From: Chromobotia macracanthus
Lineage: Eukaryota > Chordata > Actinopteri > Cypriniformes > Botiidae
DNA: 64,000 nt
Assembly: GCA_036877525.1 (NCBI GenBank)
Contig: JAZGTH010000007.1
Location: 10,711,001 to 10,775,000, forward strand
Reading direction: 5' to 3'
The notes beneath the pieces were generated by a model that ran no database searches, had not been told where the DNA came from, and was given only the letters and a program-made list of their open reading frames with translations. Position 1 is the stretch's first letter; each line of letters starts with the position of its first letter. Position numbers and translations under genes: made by a program. Positions 47,801 through 60,101 of the stretch are shown one piece after another.

Positions 47801-50800
47801 CAACCGGCTGCGCCCTGACTTTCCCCTCCTCCATATCACTCTCTTTCTCTTTAGCTATACTGCCTTTCATTCCCACGCTTGGTGAGTTTTAGACTTAAAA
47901 TTGGCCCCTTGCATCTGATTATTATTTTTTCTAGTGGTATATGTATATATACACCACTAGATTCTAGCTGGTATATGTATTCCTTTCACAGTAAAATACA
48001 TTGCCAGTCATATCAGTTCTATTGGAAGTTGTTGACTGTAGAATGTTGACAACACTAATTGGTTTACGACACTGGCTTTTCATACACTGTCACGCAGCCC
48101 ATCAAAGTTGAAGCTCAGGACAGCACACACCAATCAGGTCTTATTGCAGTGAAGATGCATACGTCACAGATTTACATCTGACGTAGGCGTAGTAATCTGG
48201 AATATTGGTTTCAGCGAGTGAATGTTTAATGGGATGGAAGAGTGATCAGGGTGTGTAAGTATAGCCAGACTTGAGTACTAAAGGACTCCAAATGAGGTTA
48301 AGAAATCAAGTCAAACATTTCCATTAAAATGTTCCTTTGAAACAGCTTTATGATACATCATATTCAGATCAAAGGTTGTCTTTATCAACAAACACAGGTT
48401 GCACACAGGCTTGTCACAGTTAGCCTGCAAGGGAAACTGAATTCCTGGTAGTGAGGTTAAGCATTACCTAAATTGCTCGAAAGAACTTTGCATGTGATTT
48501 TTGTCTGCATATGCGATATACAGGATGACACACACAGACAAAGAATTATGAGACAAGCATTTTTCAAACACCAGACATGTCCTCCCCATCATAAATACCA
48601 AGCATGATAGCCAATCCGCAAGTTCAGCGAACCCTTTATGTGATTCCTGGAAAAGATTTAAGTTAGATTTGAGGCCTGAAGGCTATATAACTTAAATGCA
48701 TGATATACGTTATACATTACATTACATTATTTGTGCTGTGATACAAATCTTACGTCATTTACAGGATGTTTGTATACATTTAACCATTTTGGCATCACAG
48801 TATTTTTCAGTTTTTGATAACTTTTTTTTCTCGCTATTAGAACTTTCATGCAGCCTTGCCCTATTACCTGGTTAGCAGTTGAATAGATAGCCTTTCTCTT
48901 CTGTTTGTCTTATTAAAGGTGGTTTTATTTTGTGTATCTAGAGCTACTGTTCTTAATTAGTGGGTCATAAAAAACTGTTCTGATAGCAGGTAAAATAGCA
49001 ATTCTAATTAATAAAGTTACCATATAATTGTATTTAGTTAGATTGTAAAATAAATGGTCTTATTTTCCTCTTTATGGTCTTATTTTTTAATGTCTTTAGG
49101 ATGGCTGTAAGTCAAGTTCATCAGATGCTAACATGGACACGTTGTATGAGGTTCTCCTTAGCCATGAAAAAATGTGATAAAGCATGTTTGCTTTTACTTC
49201 TATTTAAGTAGCTATATGTTTTGTAATGGATCGCCACTTGAAGTCTATGTGAAATTTGAGCTCTGAAGCACTAATCTAACTAATGAGCTGAGAACCTCTA
49301 ATCTAGAGCCCAGTGTGTCAAATTCTGAACCCCATTCACATGGGATACTTGACACATTTATTTTAGAAGAATGTGTGAATTACTTGGATTTGGGTCATAA
49401 AAAGTATCTTTTTTACTTTGCAATGAGTGCTTGTTTTGTGACCATTTTTGGAGCCATGCACGACACATCTGGATGTTGTTTTCTATTTGCTAAAAAGAAT
49501 TCACCATAAAATGCTGAGTGGAGTAGTATGTACTTCAGATGTACACACATTACAGTTAGTATGTTTACTCAAAATCATTTGTTGACTGTGACTGTGGAAA
49601 GTTTTATTGTTTAACTAATTGCAGTATAATAAGTGCACATTTCCCCCTACACCAAGAGCACTTCTCTCCATTGGTAGAGCACACATGCTGTGCTGCAGCT
49701 CTGCGCAAAGAGGTGGTGTTTGTTTGCCAAGCACCCATGCCCCCCTTCCGGTCTAAACAAAAGGACACAAAGAGGAGGACTGGCAGAGGGAGCAGAGCCA
49801 CGTCCCTGCACAGTGATTAGTGCGAATGGGGGTCCCCTTACAGAATGAAACAGCAGTTATGTAATGCACAATGAGGACAGGCCCGGCTTCGGACTCCCTC
49901 AGGTCCTTATCTGCCTGAGTGGAGAAAAGAGGTTATGGAAGATGGGTACGTGCTGTTATGGGAGATGGGTACTGATGGGAGGGAGGAGAGATTCCTGCAG
50001 TTGCCACAGAGATGGCAGCCGCTCTGGACTGAAGCACGGGGCCTCCTCTCCTCTGCATGTTTTTTTTCTACACTTTCAGATTATAAATAAATTAAAGTAC
50101 ATCATATTTGTCGCATTTATGAATATATGTAGTTCAGATGATTCAGCATTTTGACCTTTTGCTTCATCAGCAAGCAGCCTTTTTATTTCTTTGCATTTGT
50201 CATTTAATATTGATGGGAATATAGAGGACACAATTGTTTGCTGCAGGAGTAGGGACCAGCTGTTTATGGTCATAACTGCTTTTAATTTTAATCTTCAAAA
50301 ACTGTTGTTGTTTTAATTATACATTTGATAATTAGTTTACTGTTTTAATCTTGCTTTTTCGTATTTATACTGGGAATTCAGTGTTAACATAAGTATGCTT
50401 ACTATGATATAAAATTATACTGATTTATAAGATTTTGATCCTCCTGCCCAGCCCCTAATAACATACTAGTGTGTCAGAGCATGTGTGGACCACTAGAGCA
50501 GGTTCCAACCACCATGCAGCTTTCAGTGCTATTGAAGTAATCCTTTGTGACAAATAAAAACAGACAAACCTTTTAACTAAGCATTTATATTATTTGTAAC
50601 TGCCATGTTGCATTTAAAGATTATAATCACTTGAGTGAACAAAGTGAAAATCTGTTGCTTTACTACATGGCTCAAGGCAATGTTCACTCCCTGGAGCTCA
50701 GGCTGTAGCCAGAATATTCCCTTAATCGACACGGCGGTACACAGAGTCAGCTTGGTATGTTTTTGCCAAGCACATAGAGCAGCTACTGCGGTGCTGCAGG

Positions 50801-51781
50801 TGTGAACGCTCCCACAGGCCAGCACATGACTGCAGAGATGCTTCTGAAGTTTTTAAGCAGTTTGGAATGCTTCCCACCTCATTGCCCCGATGACTCGCTC
50901 CTTTCCATAAAGCAAACTGGATTCTGCCGGTTGCCGCCAAGCGTATACGTTCTTCTCAGAATTAGGGCAGAGCAGAGAGAGAAAGCTTGTCACAGACTGA
51001 CATGGCAGATGGAGAGAGGCAGCAGGCGGGGGAGTCAGCTCGGTGAATCTAGAAAAACAGGCAGTGCAGTTTAGATTTTAAAGATAAAGAACCAACACAC
51101 ACACAGAAAGGTATAAGGCTTCCTCATTGTCGTGTGCATTTACATAAGGTATGTGCATAGATGCCAATCATGGAAATATGAGATTAGTGGTTGACCAATG
51201 TTTTTTAATGGCTGATGCTGAAACCAAAATCTGCAGAGCAAAGTGGCTGGTTTTGATGAGGCATGAAAAGGGCTTTTAAGGCACCTTATCTTCTGCACCT
51301 ATAAATGAATAAATACTTGTGCTGGTAAACAGCAGCATATGGTTAAAGACATGATTTGTTTATAAATTTCAGTCCCTTCTAACAAAACTTCTAAAACTAT
51401 TACATTAAGTCATTCTTTCAATTCATCAATTGAGATAAATTGTCTTCTGTGTCTCAGCCAACTACATTCCTTGGTGCATAATTTATAAGCAAAATTTAAC
51501 AGCAATTTAATACCTTTAATACAGAAGATCGTACACCAAACATAAACGTAATAACAGCTTTGGCCCAAAGTAATTTATTACATAATATCAACCAAGATAT
51601 TGTCCATTGTCTCACCGTATCACTATTTGAGATTGACACCATAAGTCTGCTATTGAGATGACAGTGCTACCTGGTAATTGCTTGAGTTGGACACAACTGC
51701 ATATGTGGCTTCACTGGACTGATCAATCTGTAAATGTGAGCCTGTTTCACTTGAGAACTGTGTGCTTTTTGGTGCTGTGCT

Positions 51782-51818
<37 letters not shown>

Positions 51819-54800
51819 ATACATCCTATAGGGTTGCAGTAAGTGCATTGTTCAAGTGCAGTCTAAAGGAGAGACCCTTTCCTTTAAGCTACTGCATCAC
51901 AGTGGGATGAATAGAAATGGATGTAAAACCATCAGTCTCCTCTCATTATCCCAATGCTCATACTCGAGTCAAAATTAAATCATGCATCTGCCTCAAAGCA
52001 TCAACATTCTCTTCATACTGAGATGCCTGATTTGTGAAAGTGCTTTACTAGAGAGAAACGCATAAATGTCTTAACTCTCCATTTTAGGTTGGGCTGCTTG
52101 GAAGCTTTTGGTCAGATATTTTGTTTAGCTGAAGAAACTAATTACAAGATGGATGCTTGTTAGCTTTCCCTGGGTTTGTCGTTTTCTGTTTTGGCTGATT
52201 TTTGCTGAGTATTTAAAATATATTTAAGCATTTGTTTTATTTGATTTGATAAGTTGACCAAGCACAAGTTTATGGATTTTTGGAGTTTTGTATTGTTATG
52301 AAGTGGATATTTGGGCAAAGTTTTTTTTTTTTTTCCTTTTTCAATTAAATTTTATACAAGATTCTTATTTACAGAAGGACACTTTATTTGCCTCTAATCT
52401 TTTGCATCATTTTGATTAGCATACATTTTCTTTTAGGGTAAAAGAACTACATTATATCGCCACATATTGACTGTGTCTGCAAACATACAGAAGAGCCACC
52501 AGATCTCATCAGGAGATCAAGTGGAAGTAATGCTTGTGCTTGACTTGACCGTCTGTATGAAGAGCATCATGTACAGTGTAAACAATCCCCTCTCAGGTCC
52601 CCCCTCAAATCACCTTCATCCCATCTATTGTCTCAGCCCCAATACACTGGAGCCTAACCGCACCTGGATCTCAATGACTGTCTCAGTCTTCACTGTACTG
52701 CTTTTGAAGTGTTCACTTGAGTAAAGTGCACTTATTTAGCTGTGGATCCATTAATACTACAATATATTGCGGGCAAAGAAGCTGTAAGTTTCACACAATC
52801 CAAAATAAAATGGGTGCATGATTTCCCAGAGTCTGATGTCTCGACAGTGTCTTGTCTGTCACTTCATATAAAGGCTACAATGCTCCCAGACAAAGGGAAG
52901 GGGCGGACCTGTACAGATATGGTGCATATAACAGTGGCAAGGCAAGAAGGCTTCTACTGTTCTAGCCGTGGGCCTTCATGCTTTCTGTAGTGGAAACTAC
53001 TACAGTGACTTGTTCTAGGTCTTTGCCGTAGCTGTTTTGCTTTTGGGCTAATCCTACTAATTCCAGGTTTCACTCCACATTACTTATACCTGTTTCCTCT
53101 GTGTGTACACTACTAGCATGGTTACATAATCGCAGATACGTAAGGAAGTCTGTGACCATTCACACTTTGCTACAGAAAATTAGACTGTGCAGAATTTAAC
53201 ACTCCATGCAAGATACAAAACCAGCAAATGGGTATTATTTGTCAAATTTAGTTAGTAAAGGCAGGTTTTGCTATGCTCTTAGTTCCTGGTACTCAACATT
53301 TCCTGGTATCACCCTCATAGAAAAGCACTACCATACAAGTCATAATAAGCAATAAACATTAACCATGCACACTGAGGCTATTCTCACATGTTTCTTTTCT
53401 TGCTCATGTAGTGAAACTTGCTGAGGTTGTCCAGTCTATTATGTGTGTCCTGTAATGTTGGAGCTGGAGAATACAGGATGAAGCTTTGTTGTGCAACCTG
53501 CTGCTGTCAGCCCAATTGGCAAAATGGCACTTTCTCTCATGCAGAGTGTCAGTGTGGTCCTCATTTGTCTGTGTCAAAATACCACAATGTGATCCCACTG
53601 ACTTGCCAACTATACCACAGGTTCATGGCATGTTCATTTCAGATCAGTGTCAGGGAGTCCACTAAAAGCTTTGCTGAAGCACAAGTTCTGATGTTCTTGA
53701 ATAATGATTATTTAATTCTGTTTAATCAATTTAGAATTCCTATTTATAACAGACTTGTTACGTAATGCAGAGCACGTCAAGCCACATTAATTATAAGGGT
53801 GTCTACAATATTTTTGTTTAAGCTACACCCACTACTAACAATTACATAAAAACAGCAATGCTGTGTACTTGGACAAATATTTTTAGCACAATTGGGCTTA
53901 AAAAAGCTGGATTGGTCAAAGTCCAGGCATAAACTGTCTTACTGTAAATCAGAATTACTTCTAGGGTCAGGTAGAATGCTATACATAGAATGACATCTGC
54001 ACTGTGACTGAAAGTTAGGTAATAGACACTTGAGTTTGATAGGTGTGTTACGGTGATGTTGCTAAGAAACGGTCCTGCCTGACTAAATACCATATTTTGA
54101 ACGTGTAACCTTTCTATACATTTTGTGGCACTGAAGATCTCAGAAAGGTGCTGACTGCAGAGTTTATGTAAGCAGCAGTCCCCTTCTGCAGCAGAAGCTC
54201 TTACACAGCTGTTTAAACAGTCTCCATTTCAGCTGGTCTTTCCATGGAGCTCAAGGTCTCCTAAGCTATTCAAATCATGTTAGCCTTATTTTACATGTAA
54301 ATATTGAGGCTGTCCAGTTTTCAGACTAGGGCTGTCAATTATTATGATTATGAAATTTTGGCTGATGGTTAATTGTCATAAAGCTTATTCACTAATTATC
54401 AATTATGTAATTGTTGTTTATGTCATTTACTGTGAAAGCCTGATGCTCATACAAATCAACCCATTTTATTTCCGTAACCTAATGTTTGTCAATTAAGTTT
54501 AGGTGGGCAGGCAATTTGTATTATAGTCGTCCTCCTAAATCTTCAGATATTGTTGTCGTCTTATCTAGTGGGTAACCTGTAATGTCAAAAAATGTTTGGA
54601 ATTATGCAAATGTAAAAATGTAGTGAACCCAGACTGCTTTGCATTAAAAATGCATGATTATGCATAATGCAAGCCTTGTTTAAAGCAAAGAAGCTTTAGA
54701 CACGACTTAAGATGGTCCAATGTTTTTATGATGCTCTGAAATGGACTAGCAAGATAGACTTTTAAAAACACAATTTGTGGCACTACATTTGTTTTCTTTG

Positions 54801-57800
54801 TTTTGGATGCCGATATGCACTTGGAATACAAAGTGTAAAATCATCATGGTTATCTCAATTACAGTCAGATTATGTAATAACAGGCCTATTTTTAGAAGAT
54901 GAGTGATTTCTAAAAATATGAGCACTATACTGGACCATAACTGGACTTTCTTGGGCTTAAAGATACCAAAATCTTCTGAAGCCCTAAAGTCTCTGAGTCA
55001 GTGGAAAGCCACAGTCGGTATTGCAGCTGTCAAGTTGACGTTTAGAGTCTGCGTGTTGATGCCGATGAGCTGTTTGTAGTCAGAAAGACACGTAAGCACA
55101 GAAGCCTCAGTGAGATTCAAAACCCCCTAATGAGTGTTATTTGAACAGGTAAAATCCCTCCCATTGTTGGGATCCATATTGTTTTTTTCACCACAAGCAG
55201 CCTAAGCCCGGAGAGATGTGTGTGCTTCACAGACCGTGCATGTTGTAAGCTGCATCATGCTGCAATACTGATGGGAAGTGACAAGATAAGTCCCGGCTCA
55301 AGTGCGGGGGCCTGTCTCTTTTCTCCAGAGAGTGGAATATGCATGCTTGCTGGGAAAAGGGGAAAAAAAATATTGGCACCGGAGTAGTATTGGTTTTAGC
55401 TATTAAGGGATGGGTGGACGACAACCTTCCTGGGCACGGATGTGTCCGAGAATTGATCACTGGGAATATTTTAATCTCTGTTGCTGGCTTATGTAACAGT
55501 CACATGACCTCTTCAATGAAGTGACATCACAGCTTGCCCTACTCTTGTTTTCATTCAGTCGTTCACCAATTTTCCTATAAGATGCACAAAGGCAGTACAG
55601 TGGAGATTAGACCACTAAGCTCACCCCCAACCTTTTGACGTTTTTGTCTCGACTACTGCTGAAGGATATAAAGAGAGTGAAATAGTGGCTATGTCTCTAT
55701 GTGCACGTGTGGGTGTTTGAGCCTTGCTGGGAACAGAGGCATAAGTTCTGTTTATGGAGGACTGCTGATTGACACATCAATGAGAGAAACAGTCCTCAGA
55801 GTGCCAGGCCGAGACGAAATGGCCATGAAGGTGTTGTTCTGGGAGTTAGAACAGCATTTGAAAAGGTAACGTATGCTTTACAGATATAAAGAGAACCTGG
55901 TTTTTAGTGACTGGTCGTTAATCAGAAATGCTGTATAAACATCCCTGAAAGATTAGAGGCTTTTACATTTCTTGATTGGAATATTTGTTTAACCGTGAAA
56001 AGATGAAACGCTTATGCAAATATTCCACTTTATGAATAAAAGGTATTGCTGGCTCTTTGTGTTGGAGAGTCTCAGGGGTCTTTGTTCTTCTGAGGATCAT
56101 ATGTGTGAGATTTGTCTTATAATGTAAATGAGAATTTTGTGTCTTTGAGGTCCAGTATATTCATTATGTGTGGAGAAGCTAATAAGTGAAAATATCCACG
56201 TTTTCAGAATTGAGAGGTAATTTTGTTTATTATATTACTGTATAGTTGGCACAAGTATTCTTTAAGTAGTCAAACTCATTAGTGTAAATGGTGTAAATAT
56301 TGGTGAATGGGAGAATATTTTGTTCTGTAGACATTTACACCACATTTACACCAGAACACAACCATCTTATGTATGTCTAAGCTTGGAATGAGAACTTGTT
56401 CTCATGTGAGCACATTCTGTCCAGAGAGTGTATTCCAGGTCAAATATGGTACTCATATTTTTGTGCCATATTGCAGCTTCAGGTAATTGGCTAGAGTTGG
56501 AGTGCCTGCCATGGCCTTGGCTCTGTTTTAATTGTAGAGATTTTAAGTGTGAAATGGCAAACTCTGAGTGGTGATCTAGGAAGTCAGTGAAATAAGTAGA
56601 TTGCATTCAGTTAAGAGTTCTGAATGGTGGTAGTGTTAGGTCAGGTAACACACAGCACAGGTATATTTAGAATGTAATTGCTTAAATCCACTTCCAGTCA
56701 AAGAGCCTGGAACAGTGTTCTGAGCTGCTTACAGCTTTATTCTGGCCTTTATTAGATGTGCTGTTACGCTTAATTAGGATAAGTGATTATATTTACTGGA
56801 CAAAAGCAAAGATGTGATTTGATCATTGATTCTGAACATCAATTATATTTTGAAAAGTACATGTTGCTGACAGGCAGGACTTCAATGCAATGTTTCAGAA
56901 GAACTGAGGATGTCAGTTGGCCATTGGTTGGAAAATGATCCATCTAGTAAATTCATACTCACTATAAGCTAGTATGAGTAATGAAGTTATTCCTCTGTGG
57001 TTAGAGGTTGGGTGTTAAACCACCATTATTATAACTACTTCCATTCTGGGAAGATACATACCTTTCACAGCCAATCAGAAACTCTGTGGAAGGTAAACCA
57101 TATTGAGTCAAGAAAGTGTGTTGAAACTGCGAAGATGATGTAACTGGATTATGAATTATTCAGTTCTTAAATGCAGACTATTGCTTAGAATACAATTTCT
57201 AGTTCAACTTGTTTATTCACATACTTTCCATTGTTCATTTAACTGTTGTATGAAACCAGCATCACAGTAACATCACACGCAATTGTGCTGTTATAGCCAG
57301 ATACAGCAAACTGTGATCTGATCACCACATCTGTCTGTATTTATTTTGCAATCTGTGTTTATGGTTATACATATACAGATGTGGATATTTTCACTTTATT
57401 AGGTTAAAGTTTTTGTTAGTTTTTGTTTGTTGTATTTCTGTGAAAACTTCTGCTGGCCACCCTGCGTAAAGAATTTTTTATGAGCTACATCATGTAGCTT
57501 CTTTATTCCAATATTTAATTTTTCCATTCCGTTCTGTTAGGATTATTAGCACTCCTGGTTTGTTTTATTATGCCTGTGAATACAGCTCAAAAGTTGTAGC
57601 TATGGCACACAGTTAAAATGCACAACATGCTTTTGTAAAAGATAAAAGCTTCCATTTTTGCAGCCGAATCGGTGTGCTTGGGTTTAAAACAGGGTGCTGT
57701 GTACCCCTAGAGATATAGACAGATATATAAGATTAACTTAACATTTAATGTTAACCTGAGATTATCCTTAGGAATTTACAAAAAAAATCTAGTTTTTATT

Positions 57801-60101
57801 TATATTGCTGGTACCTAGGCTGGCTGAAATCTGGATGGGGTGTCCCTAAACCACAGTTTTAGGGAATCCTTGTCGCTCTGTGGCTATTCCGCTGGTTGCC
57901 GATAGGTGTCGACATGTAAACACGGAGCCAAACTCGAAGACATTCTCTTTCAGTCATTTGTTTTTGTCCGTGTACTTTACAAACAGCTTAGGTGATATAT
58001 TTTCATGAACCTGGTATTAAAATACGTAGAGCTCCCTCTTTTTTCATTTCAACTCTTTGAAAGCCCACTAACACACAATCTAAATGAAAATAACCATTGC
58101 TTCAAGATTATGTTCTTTCTGTTGCTCTTTCTGTCGGTGGGAGAAAATAACATAGAACTCGCTTTAACCGGTTGGCTTATAGGGAAATTCGTGGTTGAAT
58201 AAATTATGCAGACCCAGTCGGAAGAGTGTCAGATGTAGGCGTCACTGCATAGATTAGTCAAATGCTCCTCCCTGTCGACCAATAAGGCGCCGCGCAGTGC
58301 TGTGTGAAATAAATTATGTAAATAGCACAGGCTGCAGATATTCACCAGCGCAGAGATGAGCTGACCTTGGAGTTTCTTTGTGCTGCGGCACTGGATGTAC
58401 AGTCTCTTGATAAAGCGAGCTTTTCTGCTGGGAAGGCAAGCGCCCACCGCATGATTTTCCTGCAAACGCACACAAAGGATGTAATTTTCAAACAAACGTA
58501 GGAACGACACACATTCACGCCTGTGCTCGATTTCTTATGGACGAAATAGCATGAATTCTCCATGCTATTCCGTGGCGATGGATCTTGGTGTTTGTCAGCT
58601 TAGAAATTTTTCAATATCTTTTCTGTCGTCGTTGTTGGGGACCGAGACTTCGTCCGTCAAACTCGACAATAGGTAATGTGTCAGAATTATGTTGGCAATA
58701 AAATGTCGCGGGGGCAGATGAGGGGGGGAAGCCTCTGTTCTGTAAGCAACCTATATTCTATGCAAAATATAACATGTATAAAACACAAGTGGTGGTTGTG
58801 TAGAATAATGGTCTTATGTTGTTGGATAAACGTTTTACTTGATGGTTTTGCTTCAGTTGTACAAAACTCTAACCGGTTTGCCTGCAATTTCATCTGAAAA
58901 TATGTATGTCAGCGATGTCACAAAAGCTGTTTAATCCTAGATCTGCCCATCAGATTATACTATACCGTAGCGTTTGATCTGTTCTAGAGATTTACATAGA
59001 AACCATTGCTGTGTGTGGATGTATCTTTTAATCGACGTTTTTCGACAAATTATTAATGTGGTGTTTGTGTTAGCATTGGTGATGTATTTAAGCAGTGAAG
59101 TAACGATTATCTTCTCCCCCCAGCTCATCGGGTGCCAGTGTTGTGGCCATAGACAACAAAATTGAGCAAGCGATGGTAAGTCATCCTGTTTTTTTAACCC
59201 CTATGATTATATATTTTAACATTGACGTAGATAATTTGTTTACAAACTGTGGTTGTGTTGTATTATGCACCGTGTAATGAATGATGTAATCACCTAATGG
59301 TTTCGTGTCATTATGACAGCGTCGATACGGTTTTGCTTGGTTTTGTGTAAATCATCATCACAGTGTAGTGAACGTAATTTTGTTAACATGCTAAGCTGTT
59401 CGGAGATGGCCTTTGATGAAAATCCGTAGCAAAACCGAGTGTAATGTTGAGGAAAGTGTTCGGTGTTTGTTTGCTGACTTGCCTGGGGTTTTGCCTGCGC
59501 GTACTCACGCGATCTGTGCGCCTTGTTACTGTTGCTAGGCAAACCCTAAAGCTTTTACGCCTAGTTAAAAATATCTCCGCTTCTGATTGGTCAAACGTAG
59601 TGTGGGACGGCCATTTTGTGCGTCTGATGACGCTGAGCAGTGGCATAAAGAGAGGGAGGGACTGTGAGTAGAGTGTTATGCAGGTAGCCATTGCTTTGAT
59701 ATGCTTTTAAATGAAGCCCTAACTGGCCAGCTGTCTCACTAAATTTGCATGATACATGATACATGTAATTAACAAAATGCAAACTGACTCACTAATGTTT
59801 TTACCTGTAGCACCTGGAAATAACTGTTGTCGTCTTTTCTCAGGATCTTGTGAAGAGTCACTTGATGTACGCTGTTCGGGAGGAAGTGGAAGTGTTAAAA
59901 GAACAGATTAAAGAACTGATTGAGAGAAATTCTCAACTTGAACAGGAAAACAACCTGCTTAAGAACCTGGCTAGTCCAGAACAACTTGCACAGTTTCAGG
60001 CACAAGTTCAAAGTGGTTCGCCACAATCATCCGCTCAAGGAGCGCAGCCACCTGCCCCATCAGCCCAGCTCACAGCACAGAACTCTGGACCCTCGGCATA
60101 A
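30307..60101 (+). CDS. tsc22d1: TSC22 domain family protein 1, long isoform
   Basis: Three exons (30307-32861, 59124-59175, 59844-60101) join in phase to 954 residues. Long TSC22D isoforms are largely disordered proteins linked to TGF-beta/BMP signalling and to the WNK kinase pathway. Two conserved boxes of the long family are present: MKKKSGFQITSVTPAQ with SITEDTESCDDLDESHTEDL (from residue 95), and SRFRVVKLDS with FKKGRWTCTEYYD (from about residue 409), which includes an RFxV motif. Between and after them lie Ser/Thr/Gly- and Gln/Pro-rich segments. The TSC box (DLVKSHLMYAVREEVEVLKE) and leucine zipper close the protein. The ATG at 30307 gives MNYHDRPGDSTGARKM, comparable to the mammalian start. 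The first intron is 26.3 kb. Confidence 0.93.
34849..34985. mobile_element. Cyprinid 'GAATAGTTCACCC' repeat, degenerate copy
   Basis: TTAAAGGAACAGTTTCCCC followed by GTCATCTTTACTCACCC is the left end of the same family as at 6221-6448. The right part has diverged. Confidence 0.55.
35141..35300. mobile_element. Degenerate hAT-like repeat fragment
   Basis: Repeated GTTCCTAGAACTA, AAAGGAACTGG and AGTTCTAGGAACAC words in both orientations resemble an end of a hAT-like cyprinid element. Boundaries are uncertain. Confidence 0.3.
41252..41349. mobile_element. hAT-like MITE with 25-bp terminal inverted repeats
   Basis: The left end CAGAGATGGGGAACCTTGTT and the right end, which reads CAGGGATGGGGAACCTTGTT on the other strand, bracket CTGCAGAGTTTAGCTCCAACC. 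These are the ends of a family common in cyprinids. This copy is only 98 bp, so the core is deleted and the two ends nearly abut. No clear 8-bp target duplication was seen. Confidence 0.8.
42038..42329. mobile_element. MITE with GGTTACACTTTA-type terminal repeats
   Basis: It starts GGTTACACTTTAC and ends TAAAGTGTTACT, an imperfect inverted pair 292 bp apart. The interior phrase GAATAAGTTGACATGAACTT is typical of an abundant cyprinid repeat. Non-coding. Confidence 0.7.
47930..47961. repeat. 32-bp near-perfect palindrome
   Basis: TCTAGTGGT and ACCACTAGA arms flank an alternating AT/GT core. It lies in the tsc22d1 intron with no element structure around it. Confidence 0.7.
51785..51817. repeat. 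(CA)n microsatellite
   Basis: About 16 CA units without interruption. Confidence 0.95.
58200..58550 (+). promoter_or_regulatory. tsc22d1: tsc22d1 internal promoter (short isoform)
   Basis: Upstream of the short first exon, base composition shifts to CpG-rich. A CCAAT box lies at 58279-58283, a CRE-like GGCGTCAC at about 58238-58245 and a TATA-like AAATAAATTATG at 58308-58319, giving a predicted start near 58340. The short TSC-22 transcript is known in mammals to come from its own promoter within the long-isoform intron, and this matches. Confidence 0.55.
58551..58672 (+). CDS. tsc22d1: tsc22d1 short-isoform first exon
   Basis: Encodes 40 residues plus two bases of a serine codon before donor gtaatg. 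The phase is identical to the end of the long exon 1, so both splice to 59124. Confidence 0.93.
58551..60101 (+). CDS. tsc22d1: TSC22 domain family protein 1, short (classic TSC-22) isoform
   Basis: Exons 58551-58672, 59124-59175 and 59844-60101 give 143 residues (human 144). It is a TGF-beta-inducible leucine-zipper regulator that homodimerises or pairs with other TSC22D proteins. The N-terminus MNSPCYSVAMDLGVCQLRNF, then SISFLSSLLGTETSSVKLDN, matches the mammalian short form. A downstream in-frame ATG (58578, MDLGV) is an alternative start giving 134 residues. Then come SSSGASVVAIDNKIEQAM, the TSC box and the zipper (leucines in LKEQIKELIERNSQLEQENN and NLLKNLASPEQL). A Pro/Gln/Ser tail ends NSGPSA. 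It lacks the WNK- and BMP-related boxes of the long form. Confidence 0.95.
59124..59175 (+). CDS. tsc22d1: tsc22d1 shared exon 2
   Basis: 52 bases encoding SSGASVVAIDNKIEQAM. Acceptor CTCCCCCCAG, donor gtaagt. Essentially invariant in vertebrates. Confidence 0.95.
59497..59683 (+). promoter_or_regulatory. tsc22d1: Candidate third tsc22d1 promoter and mini first exon
   Basis: Inside the intron between exons 2 and 3 lies a CpG-rich patch: an inverted CCAAT (ATTGG, 59586-59590), a YY1-like GGCCATTTTG (59609-59618), a CRE/AP-1-like TGATGACG (59625-59632) and GCATAAAG (59643-59650). Then ATG CAG at 59678-59683 directly precedes a GT (gtagcc). Splicing to 59844 keeps the frame and would give MQDLVKSHLMYAV, a TSC-box plus zipper-only protein of 87 residues. 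No transcript evidence is available. Confidence 0.35.
59844..60101 (+). CDS. tsc22d1: tsc22d1 shared last coding exon (TSC box and leucine zipper)
   Basis: Acceptor CTTTTCTCAG. Encodes 85 residues beginning DLVKSHLMYAVREEVEV, the dimerisation zipper, and a Gln/Pro/Ser-rich tail. Stop TAA at 60099-60101. Confidence 0.97.
   Translation, partial: DLVKSHLMYAVREEVEVLKEQIKELIERNSQLEQENNLLKNLASPEQLAQFQAQVQSGSPQSSAQGAQPPAPSAQLTAQNSGPSA

Larger units (their letters stand above)
32862..57880 (+). other. tsc22d1: tsc22d1 first intron (long isoform)
   Basis: About 25 kb without recognised coding exons. It contains repeat copies (34849-34985, about 35141-35300, 41252-41349, 42038-42329), a (CA)n tract at 51785-51817, a poly-T run near 52320 and a 32-bp palindrome at 47930-47961. 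A 27-bp acceptor-to-donor island at about 47855-47881 is noted separately. Most of it is ordinary AT-rich intron. Confidence 0.6.

Noticed and set aside
58229..58563. Minus-strand frames over the short-isoform promoter
   Set aside because: Chance frames in CpG-rich promoter DNA without splice or start support.
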